Origin: Sphingobacteriales bacterium
GTDB lineage: Bacteria; Bacteroidota; Bacteroidia; Chitinophagales; Chitinophagaceae
Assembly: GCA_024642285.1 (NCBI GenBank)
Contig: JAHEBJ010000013.1
Location: forward strand, 1-42,903
DNA: 42,903 nt
Direction of reading: 5' to 3'
A program made the translations under genes and the position numbers. Under the pieces are notes generated by a model. That model saw only the letters and a list, made by a program, of their open reading frames with translations, made no database searches and had not been told where the DNA came from. Shown piece by piece: positions 1 through 6,390 of the stretch; position 1 is the stretch's first letter, and the number at the start of each line of letters is the position of its first letter.

Positions 1-509
1 TTGATGAGTTTTGCCGTTTTGTTTCCCCAAATACAATTCTCTTAGCAGAGATAACCGAAAAGGAGGCCAAAAAAGATTCTCTTAACAGCATTTCGTATGA
101 ACGATTGAAAATAAATTTCGAAATACTTAAAAATGCTACCGATCAGGATGGAAAGCCATTTAAGATAATTCGTATGCCTGTAGCTGAAACTATCACAGCC
201 ACATTTAAAATTGATAGTGCAGACAGCTATTCACAAATGTATTTCGATGGTTCAAAACCTGGAGAGACAATTACTTATATTTTAGCAACAAGTTATCTTA
301 ATTTCCTGATTACAAATAAAGCCGTATTGATGCCTTCATACTGGAAAAAAGGACGTTCACTATCTATGAAGTTAAAAGACCAACAGGCGAAAGAAATCAT
401 GGAAAAGATTTTCCCTGATAGGAAAATAATTCAAATTAATGTGGAAGCACTCAATCATGGAGGAGGTGGCATACATTGCGCTACACAGCAACAACCAAGT
501 TTAAAATGA
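1..509 (+). CDS. Agmatine/peptidylarginine deiminase family protein, 3' part only
   Basis: The reading frame is open from the left edge (first full codon at base 3), so the gene is truncated by the window and the start is not visible. The visible 168 residues are the C-terminal part of a guanidino-group-modifying deiminase. The translation begins DEFCRF, the segment that follows the catalytic His in this family (normally HxDE), and ends with GGGGIHCATQQQP, which carries the nucleophilic Cys. Known members hydrolyse agmatine to N-carbamoylputrescine plus ammonia, or deiminate peptidyl-arginine. The visible part does not separate the two activities. A TTG at 105 lies inside the frame and is not a credible start, because homologous sequence continues upstream of it. 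It ends 272 bases before the next gene, in a hairpin-rich spacer. Confidence 0.9.
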   Translation, partial: DEFCRFVSPNTILLAEITEKEAKKDSLNSISYERLKINFEILKNATDQDGKPFKIIRMPVAETITATFKIDSADSYSQMYFDGSKPGETITYILATSYLNFLITNKAVLMPSYWKKGRSLSMKLKDQQAKEIMEKIFPDRKIIQINVEALNHGGGGIHCATQQQPSLK

Positions 510-578
510 AAGTGAGGTAATCCAACTTGATGGGAACTATTGCAGGGCATCAGATTACATCAGGTTTTCTGCAAGGCT

Positions 579-755
579 GGCAGGACATTGTCCTGCCCAA
601 GCAGCAGTAACTTTGCTGGGCATTTGTTCGGGGCTCGACAAGCAATCCTGGGCTTTTATTTGTTACGTTCAACTTTAGTAATTTTATTGGGCAGCGGTTC
701 CTGGGCTGGGGGTTGTTAAAACGTCCAGCCCAGCACAAAGCCCCGCTCGTTGTGC
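579..755. repeat. Cluster of three GC-rich inverted repeats in the spacer before the dioxygenase-like gene
   Basis: Three perfect inverted repeats lie in the spacer between 510 and 781. They are GGCAGGACA/TGTCCTGCC at 579-587 and 589-597 with a 1-base loop, CTGGGCTGG/CCAGCCCAG at 701-709 and 725-733 with a 15-base loop, and GCACAA/TTGTGC at 733-738 and 750-755. They are markedly more GC-rich than the flanking coding DNA. Only the first could act as a terminator for the deiminase gene, and it has no T-run. Together with the hairpin at 2027-2050 they bracket the gene at 782-1996, which suggests a cassette-like boundary. That interpretation is inference. Confidence 0.6.
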
Positions 756-781
756 AACCCTATATCAGCAGTCGTTCAATA

Positions 782-1996
782 ATGAAAAAACTTAACCATA
801 TCGCACTTTGTTTTTTGCTATTTGTATTTTTTACGAGTTGCAACGGACAGACAAAGAAGTCAACTTCAAACCCGCAATCTGAAAATAATGACAGTAAGGT
901 TGTTGGTGGCCCATTTGAGAATGGCAACTTCTTATATATTGGAATACCTGAAAATATTAAGTCAGTTGATACTAGTGCAGGCTGGACACAAAATGGGCAA
1001 AAACTTTTAATTACAGGAACTATTTACAAACTTGATGGCAAAACGCCGGCACCAAATGTTATTCTATATTACTACCATACTGACATAAATGGATATTATG
1101 CTAACAGGGAAGGGTTAGACCCAAGAGTAATCAGACACGGTTATATTCGTGGCTGGGTAAAATCTGATGAAAATGGTAAATACTCGATATATACAGTAAG
1201 ACCTGCACCCTACCCAAATACTGATTTTGAAGCACACATACATCCTGCAATTAAAGAACCAAATATTGATAAGGAATATTACATTGATGAATTTGTTTTT
1301 GACGATGATAAACTTTTAACAGGGGAAAAGCGTAAGAAACTTCCAAATCGTGGAGGAAGTGGCATCTTAAGAGTTTTAGAAAACGGTAATCTTCAAATTG
1401 CTGAACACAATATTATTTTAGGTTTAAACATTCCAAATTATCCCGACAAATTAAAAGAGGGCAAGCAATCAGGATTACAAATTGGAGAAGATAATCCTTC
1501 ATTTATTCCTTTCCACGCCTGGGGGCCAGATAAAGGAACAAGAATTTGCCCCGTTTGTAAATATGGACGTTATCACGGAATTGTATATTTCGTTGGCAAC
1601 AATCCAAATTGGGACGATATAAAAAAATGGTTGACTTTTTTAGAGCAGGAAAGTGTAACCAGAAGCAAATATTTAAAAGCTTATTTTGTTTATGGTAACG
1701 AGAAGAATTATAACAAGACAAACAGACAAAAAGAATTAGAAAAAATTGGGGCAGAACTAAATTTAAAAAATATTGCTTTAACTTTTGTTCCTTCTATGAC
1801 GGACACCGAAAGCGAAGTGAACCTGAATAAAATAAACTCCTCTGTAGAAAACACTTTTGTTATTTACAGACACAGGTCAATTATTGACAAGTTTATTGAT
1901 ATTAAGCCAATGGCTGACAATTTCAAACTAATTTCAAACACCCTTGATAAAACTAAAAGTGAGTATTTTAATTTATCAGAACCTGCTCACAACTGA
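782..1996 (+). CDS. Lipoprotein with intradiol ring-cleavage dioxygenase-like domain and CPVC-containing C-terminal region
   Basis: The protein is 404 aa from the ATG at 782. An upstream in-frame start at 713 would place 23 non-signal residues before an obvious lipoprotein leader, so I chose 782. The leader ends FFTSC with the lipid-modified Cys at C20. Residues about 65-190 resemble the protocatechuate/catechol dioxygenase fold and keep a full set of candidate Fe(III) ligands: Tyr106 (or 105) in NGYY, Tyr144 in PYP, and His152 and His154 in HIH. The family cleaves catechols between the two hydroxyls, but surface-anchored Bacteroidota members have no established substrate. Residues about 255-400 contain CPVC (C256, C259) followed by alternating strands and helices, suggesting a thioredoxin- or peroxiredoxin-like fold; this is less certain. 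No aromatic-degradation gene is adjacent. The gene sits alone between hairpin-rich spacers, so lateral acquisition is plausible. Confidence 0.8.
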   Translation: MKKLNHIALCFLLFVFFTSCNGQTKKSTSNPQSENNDSKVVGGPFENGNFLYIGIPENIKSVDTSAGWTQNGQKLLITGTIYKLDGKTPAPNVILYYYHTDINGYYANREGLDPRVIRHGYIRGWVKSDENGKYSIYTVRPAPYPNTDFEAHIHPAIKEPNIDKEYYIDEFVFDDDKLLTGEKRKKLPNRGGSGILRVLENGNLQIAEHNIILGLNIPNYPDKLKEGKQSGLQIGEDNPSFIPFHAWGPDKGTRICPVCKYGRYHGIVYFVGNNPNWDDIKKWLTFLEQESVTRSKYLKAYFVYGNEKNYNKTNRQKELEKIGAELNLKNIALTFVPSMTDTESEVNLNKINSSVENTFVIYRHRSIIDKFIDIKPMADNFKLISNTLDKTKSEYFNLSEPAHN

Positions 1997-2026
1997 CCGA
2001 AAAGGATGTGCACATAACATGGGGTT

Positions 2027-2050
2027 TTGCGTCAGCTGGGGCTGACGCAA
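2027..2050. repeat. Perfect 9-bp hairpin downstream of the dioxygenase-like gene
   Basis: TTGCGTCAG and CTGACGCAA flank a 6-base loop (CTGGGG), 30 bases after the stop codon of the dioxygenase-like lipoprotein gene. No T-tract follows, so it is not a classical intrinsic terminator. The sequence CAGTCGTT occurs downstream at 2127-2134 and also upstream of the same gene at 769-776, which could mark matching boundaries or be coincidence. Confidence 0.6.
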
Positions 2051-2281
2051 CGTCGAGCCAGGCAACTGTCATTTTAAATCACACGATAAATAAATTTGAA
2101 ATTAATTTACTTCAACCAATTATTGACAGTCGTTTTATTTAGTTGCTGAAATTTTTCACATGAAGACCCGATTCCTGCACACAATAGTTTTACGATAAAC
2201 TGAATACAGCTTTGAGACATAAGAACTATTAACTTTTGGGCACAGCCAGAGTACAAAACCAATAACAATCTCCTGACGGTA

Positions 2282-2389
2282 ATGTATATGGCCGACGGCG
2301 GATTAAAGGAAGACTTTCTTCATTTAGCGAACACCATTGCAGAACTTGTAAAAGCTAAATGCCAGCTTGGTAACACTACTGAGGCATAG
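2282..2389 (+). CDS. Short orphan ORF, possibly a gene remnant (35 aa)
   Basis: In the roughly 535-base stretch 1997-2532, which has no recognised gene, one frame stays open for about 53 codons up to the TAG at 2387-2389. The first ATG in it is at 2282. The predicted peptide contains ADGGLKEDFLHLANTIAELV, a well-formed amphipathic helix more protein-like than random intergenic sequence. I do not recognise the family. The upstream part of the frame is also open back to a TGA just before 2215, without a start codon in a good context. That fits the tail of a gene whose front was lost. It may equally be chance. Confidence 0.25.
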   Translation: MYMADGGLKEDFLHLANTIAELVKAKCQLGNTTEA

Positions 2390-2474
2390 CCATTTCCATG
2401 TGCGTTTTTTTTGGCCATTAATTATAAGTGCGAATAAAATAAAAGCAAATTACTCTCCTCAATTGTATTATATT

Positions 2475-2482
2475 TAAATTTG
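2475..2482 (+). promoter_or_regulatory. Bacteroidota -7 box (TAAATTTG) before the CHASE2 gene
   Basis: TAAATTTG matches the Bacteroidota consensus TAnnTTTG exactly. No TTG sits at the usual -33 distance. The predicted transcript start near 2489 gives a leader of about 44 bases to the ATG at 2533. Confidence 0.4.
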
Positions 2483-2532
2483 TGATAACGATATGATGCT
2501 TGGTGTTTTTATTTCACTCTTTTACCCGGCTT

Positions 2533-3720
2533 ATGAGTTTCAGACTGATTTTAAAAGATAGTTTAATTGCCACAGTGGTTTATACGCTGGTATATTTCTT
2601 CTATGTGCTGGTTCCCTGGAAAAAATCGTTTAGCGGCAGCCTTCCCGGCGGTGGCGATTTTGAGATTTATGATCTAAAGTTTACTGGTTCGCTGAACGAT
2701 AAGATTGTGACCGATACTAATATTGTACTCATCGAAATTGGCGATAGCCGAAACGAAATTGCCGACCAATTGATCCTGCTTAGCCAGTATTCACCAAAAG
2801 CCGTAGGCATCGACGCTCATTTTGCTGCACCCGGCGATACACTTGAAGATCTTAAAATGGCTTTTGCACTCAACCAGTTACCTGTTGTTATTACCGGAGC
2901 TAATTTTATTGATACACCTGCTGCCCATTTAGACAGCGGTGCTTTTGCTCACATCTCCAATACGCAAACGGCTTTCCTTAATCTGGATGCGCCGTCTGAT
3001 TATTCAGTGGTAAGAAGCTACTACCCGGCAATTAAAAACGGTAAAGAAACCTATGAATCTTTTACAACCCGTATAATAGGTGCTGTTGACTCAGCTGCTT
3101 ATAAAAAACTGTTGAAACGTGGATTAGAGAGAGAAGTGATCAATTACACCGCCAACCTGCCCAACTATTTAAATATTTCTAAATTGGAACTAAATGACTA
3201 CGAAGCATCGGGGCAGCTGGATATAGTGAAGGGAAAAATTGTTTTGCTGGGTTTCTTTAAAAATGCGCCGCCTGATGTGCTGGATGATTTTCGTTTTACG
3301 CCTGTCAACAATCGGTTTTTTGGTAAAAGTCTGCCGGATATGTATGGGTTGGTGATCCATGCAAATATCCTGTCGATGGCGCTTGCTGATAATTACATTA
3401 CTGAAGTTACGGGCTTTTACAGCTGGTGTTATGCATTTGGGTTTGCATTTCTGTACAATGTGTTTTTATTTTATTTTAAGACCCGTAAAAAGGTTCCCGG
3501 CAAACGGTTCTTTTCCATAGCTCAGTATTTAATTATAGTACTGTTGGGTTATTTCTTTTTAAAACTATTTGATATCGCCAACATAAAAGTAGAACTGGAA
3601 CCCATCATTTCCTTACTGGTGATAAGCGTTGCCATGGTTGGCGTATACAAAAAAGTTGCCTTGTATTTAAATAAGAAGTATAATTACAACACCACTTTTA
3701 AACAGGAAAAAGAAGAATGA
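2533..3720 (+). CDS. CHASE2 domain membrane sensor without output domain
   Basis: The protein is 395 aa from the ATG at 2533. TTG at 2500 and GTG at 2503 are in-frame alternatives but would add a non-conserved leader. One membrane segment lies at about residues 10-28. An extracytoplasmic CHASE2-type sensory region follows (about 30-290), with the typical VLIEIGDSRNEIADQLILL and KAVGID segments. Three C-terminal membrane segments follow (about 297-318, 330-350 and 358-382). In known CHASE2 proteins this four-helix scaffold is followed by a kinase, cyclase or GGDEF domain. Here only a roughly 15-residue charged tail remains, so any signal must pass to another protein. The stop overlaps the start of the next gene by 4 bases (ATGA), implying translational coupling to the secreted FecR-like protein. 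Confidence 0.85.
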   Translation: MSFRLILKDSLIATVVYTLVYFFYVLVPWKKSFSGSLPGGGDFEIYDLKFTGSLNDKIVTDTNIVLIEIGDSRNEIADQLILLSQYSPKAVGIDAHFAAPGDTLEDLKMAFALNQLPVVITGANFIDTPAAHLDSGAFAHISNTQTAFLNLDAPSDYSVVRSYYPAIKNGKETYESFTTRIIGAVDSAAYKKLLKRGLEREVINYTANLPNYLNISKLELNDYEASGQLDIVKGKIVLLGFFKNAPPDVLDDFRFTPVNNRFFGKSLPDMYGLVIHANILSMALADNYITEVTGFYSWCYAFGFAFLYNVFLFYFKTRKKVPGKRFFSIAQYLIIVLLGYFFLKLFDIANIKVELEPIISLLVISVAMVGVYKKVALYLNKKYNYNTTFKQEKEE

Positions 3721-4655
3721 AATATATAACCGTTTTAGTTTTATTTTTTTTTGGAATGGTTTGTACCGCACAAACACCCGATTACTGTGTGTACCTTGTT
3801 ACTGGCAACGCAACAATAAAAGCGGGCAATAAAAGGCCGGTTAAATTAACACGTAACGCTGTTGTGTATAAAGATCAATCGATCTTTCTGAGCAACAACG
3901 CAAAAGTCACTTTGGTGAACAAGGACGCCGATTACCTGGTATTGAATGCTGCCGGTGAATACAAAGTGGCTGATCTGCATAAAAATATTACCAAACAACC
4001 ACCCGGTGTTACAAAAAAATATTTTGGTGTTTTGTGGAGCCAAATGGTAAAATCTGCGTCGAGTTACGAAGAACTTCTTAAATCAAACAAAGGAGGTGTG
4101 ATGGGCGGGGTAACCCGCGGCAATGATGATTGTATCGCAATAATTTTTCCTGCCGGCGGATTAAAAACAGCTGCTGACTCATTTGCAGTCATATGGAATC
4201 GGCCTGACGAGGATGAAGAATATCTTTTCAACCTATACGACAATGCAGGAAATCAAATAATAAAGCAAACTGTGAAAGACACACAGATCATTATCAGCTT
4301 GTCTGCTCAATTGGATGGAAGGCAGGGCAAATATTTCTTTAAAGTTTCGGGCAAAAGATTTAGAGCCTGCACCAGCGATGCCACTACGCTTGAAATAACA
4401 ACCCGGGAATCGGAATTGAAATTGCGGTTGGCAAATACAATGGCATCGTTAAATAGCGAAGACTTTACCGTACAACTTGACTTCATTGACAGCCTGATCA
4501 AAGAAAAAAGAACATTGCTTGCTGCTGAAATTTATAAGGAGCTGGTTCAAAAAAATGCCGGCGATTCATTTTTATCAAAAAGCTATTTGGTTTTTTTAAC
4601 CAACTATGGTTTTAACAAAGAAGCAGAAGCATTCAGTAAAACAATTATTTTCTAG
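3717..4655 (+). CDS. Secreted FecR-like domain protein coupled to the CHASE2 gene
   Basis: The protein is 312 aa and its ATG overlaps the preceding stop by 4 bases. An N-terminal signal peptide ends near CTAQ (about residue 20). Residues about 25-90 show a compact beta-rich pattern (VTGNATIKAGNKRPVKLTRN, then a QSIFLSNNAKVTLVN segment) resembling FecR-type sandwich domains. A middle beta-rich region (about 135-215) could be a second Ig-like domain. The last roughly 80 residues are helical and TPR-like. I know no specific function. FecR-like and CHASE2 proteins are encoded together in some bacteria, sometimes with CHAT/caspase-like proteases, but no such protease is seen here. I infer that this protein is a periplasmic partner of the upstream sensor. 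Confidence 0.6.
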   Translation: MKYITVLVLFFFGMVCTAQTPDYCVYLVTGNATIKAGNKRPVKLTRNAVVYKDQSIFLSNNAKVTLVNKDADYLVLNAAGEYKVADLHKNITKQPPGVTKKYFGVLWSQMVKSASSYEELLKSNKGGVMGGVTRGNDDCIAIIFPAGGLKTAADSFAVIWNRPDEDEEYLFNLYDNAGNQIIKQTVKDTQIIISLSAQLDGRQGKYFFKVSGKRFRACTSDATTLEITTRESELKLRLANTMASLNSEDFTVQLDFIDSLIKEKRTLLAAEIYKELVQKNAGDSFLSKSYLVFLTNYGFNKEAEAFSKTIIF

Positions 4656-4668
4656 TAACTTAATTGTC

Positions 4669-5847
4669 ATGAAAAAGAATCAAAATAAAAGCCGCCGAAA
4701 GTTTTTACAAACAGGTTTAACACTGGGCGCTTTGATGCCAATGCTTGGAAACCCTTTCCAAAGCAAGGCCGGTAAACCTCAGCCAAATTTTTCAGGCGAT
4801 GAAGAAAAAGCTTTGCATCCCTTGAAGATCCTGATATTGGGTGGTACCAGTTTTTTAGGCCCACAACAAATTGCCTATGCGTTACAACGAGGGCACAGCA
4901 TCAGCACATTTACAAGAGGCAAAACTATTCCCGCTGTACAAAAAACCGTATTTGACGATGTAGAACAACTTATTGGCGACCGCAACAATAATCATGACGC
5001 ATTGCGAGGCCGCAAATGGGATGTGGCGATCGACAACTCCGGTAACAGATTGCAATGGGTTAAAGATGCAGTTGCACTGCTTAAAGACAATGTAGATGTA
5101 TATATGTACACATCATCAACCGGCGTGTATTATCCTTATCTCGGCAACGATTTAAAAGAAAATACAAAGCCTGTTTTAAAAACACCTGAAGGTATTACAC
5201 AAGTGCAAAAATATGAGTACGACTATGGCGTGATGAAGGCCAACAATGAAATTGAAGTGATGAATGGATTTGGGAAAGACCGCTCCATCATTGTTCGTCC
5301 TACTTATATGATGGGCCCCGGCGATCAAACAGACCGGTTTACTTACTGGCCCGAAAGAATTGCCATGGGCGGAGAAATACTGGTGCCCGGCAAGGCGGAT
5401 GATCCGGTGCAATACATTGATGTTCGTGATGTAGCTGCCTTTATGATACGGCTGGCCGAAAACAAAAAGGCAGGAACGTATAACGCGGCAGGTCCTGCAT
5501 CGGCTACTGGTATGCATGCTTTCATTTATGGTGTTCATGCTGCATTTAATTCAAAAGCAAATTTTGTGATGATACCCGACTATGATTTTTTAACCAAGCA
5601 CAATATTCTTGATCCTGTTCCATGGATCATGCCCGTGGGAGATAATTACGGATCTGCAAGAGTGAATATTTCGCATGCAGTTGCAAATGGATTAGCATTT
5701 ACCCCGCTTGCCGATAGTGTGAGAGATATTCATCAATGGTGGAATTCGGAAAATGTGAGCGACGAAAAAAGGGCTAAACTTTTAGGACATGATTCCCTTT
5801 ATAAAAGTGAGATTGCGGTTATTGCGGAATGGAAGGCAAAAAAATAA
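4669..5847 (+). CDS. Tat-exported NAD-dependent epimerase/dehydratase-like (extended SDR) protein
   Basis: The protein is 392 aa from the ATG at 4669, only 13 bases after the previous stop. An upstream in-frame ATG at 4606 would lie inside the preceding gene and hide the signal. The N-terminus carries a near-perfect twin-arginine motif SRRKFLQ (R9, R10), then a hydrophobic stretch, so the protein should be exported folded and probably with its cofactor. The Rossmann motif GGTSFLG is at residues 58-64 and the SDR catalytic pair YxxxK at Y186/K190, with TSSTGVYY upstream as the likely Ser/Thr site. Relatives are annotated as NAD-dependent epimerase/dehydratase or reductase; the substrate is unknown, with a sugar derivative likely. 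It shares direction with the DHFR-like gene 18 bases downstream. Confidence 0.85.
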   Translation: MKKNQNKSRRKFLQTGLTLGALMPMLGNPFQSKAGKPQPNFSGDEEKALHPLKILILGGTSFLGPQQIAYALQRGHSISTFTRGKTIPAVQKTVFDDVEQLIGDRNNNHDALRGRKWDVAIDNSGNRLQWVKDAVALLKDNVDVYMYTSSTGVYYPYLGNDLKENTKPVLKTPEGITQVQKYEYDYGVMKANNEIEVMNGFGKDRSIIVRPTYMMGPGDQTDRFTYWPERIAMGGEILVPGKADDPVQYIDVRDVAAFMIRLAENKKAGTYNAAGPASATGMHAFIYGVHAAFNSKANFVMIPDYDFLTKHNILDPVPWIMPVGDNYGSARVNISHAVANGLAFTPLADSVRDIHQWWNSENVSDEKRAKLLGHDSLYKSEIAVIAEWKAKK

Positions 5848-5865
5848 CAATTTAACTTCACAAAA

Positions 5866-6390
5866 ATGCGTAAACTAATTTTATCGGTTGCAGTAAGTCT
5901 GGATGGCTTTATAGAAGGACCCAATGGTGAATACGACTGGTGCTTCACAGACCAGGATTATGGAATGAGCGATTTTTTTAAACGTATTGACACCATCTTT
6001 TTAGGAAGAAAAAGCTATGAAATGTTGCTTTCTATGGATGCGCAGGAAACCGGATTCCCGAAATATAAAGAGTATGTTTTTTCAACAACGCTTACTAATG
6101 TAAGAGAAGGCACTAAGCTGTTAAATACAAATATTAAGGCTGAAGTGGAAAAAATAAAAACGGAATCCGGGAAAGATATCTGGCTGTTTGGAGGTTCGGG
6201 TCTAACAACTTCTCTAATCAACCTTGGACTGGTTGACGAAATTTCAATGGCTGTGCATCCACTTTTATTAGGCGCAGGTAAGTACCTGTATAATTTACCT
6301 GCAAAAAGAATCCAGCTGAATTTATTAGAGTCGAAAAAATATGACAGCGGGCTGGTTATTTTAAATTACCATGTTAATAACCCTTCTTAA
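5866..6390 (+). CDS. Dihydrofolate reductase family protein (RibD C-terminal-like)
   Basis: The protein is 174 aa, the normal length for the YyaP/YwjB-type branch of the DHFR/RibD C-terminal fold. It has the N-terminal strand and loop LILSVAVSLDGFIEGPNGEYDW, the middle FLGRKSYEML segment, the NADPH-binding IWLFGGSGL segment, and VDEISMAVHPLLLGAGKYL near the end. Family members are NADPH-dependent reductases whose physiological substrates are mostly unknown; a true folate role is unlikely. It begins 18 bases after the SDR gene and may be cotranscribed with it. Its TAA directly abuts the stop codon of the convergent TonB-type gene, with no spacer and no visible hairpin. Confidence 0.85.
   Translation: MRKLILSVAVSLDGFIEGPNGEYDWCFTDQDYGMSDFFKRIDTIFLGRKSYEMLLSMDAQETGFPKYKEYVFSTTLTNVREGTKLLNTNIKAEVEKIKTESGKDIWLFGGSGLTTSLINLGLVDEISMAVHPLLLGAGKYLYNLPAKRIQLNLLESKKYDSGLVILNYHVNNPS

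Noticed and set aside
550-738. Minus-strand ORF of 62 codons in the first hairpin spacer
   Set aside because: It lies across inverted repeats, has no recognisable protein features, and its open frame follows from the GC-rich palindromes.
2010-2076. Integron attC site after the dioxygenase-like gene
   Set aside because: The perfect stem is real, but I could not fit the RYYYAAC/GTTRRRY core sequences to it, so I record only cassette-like boundaries.
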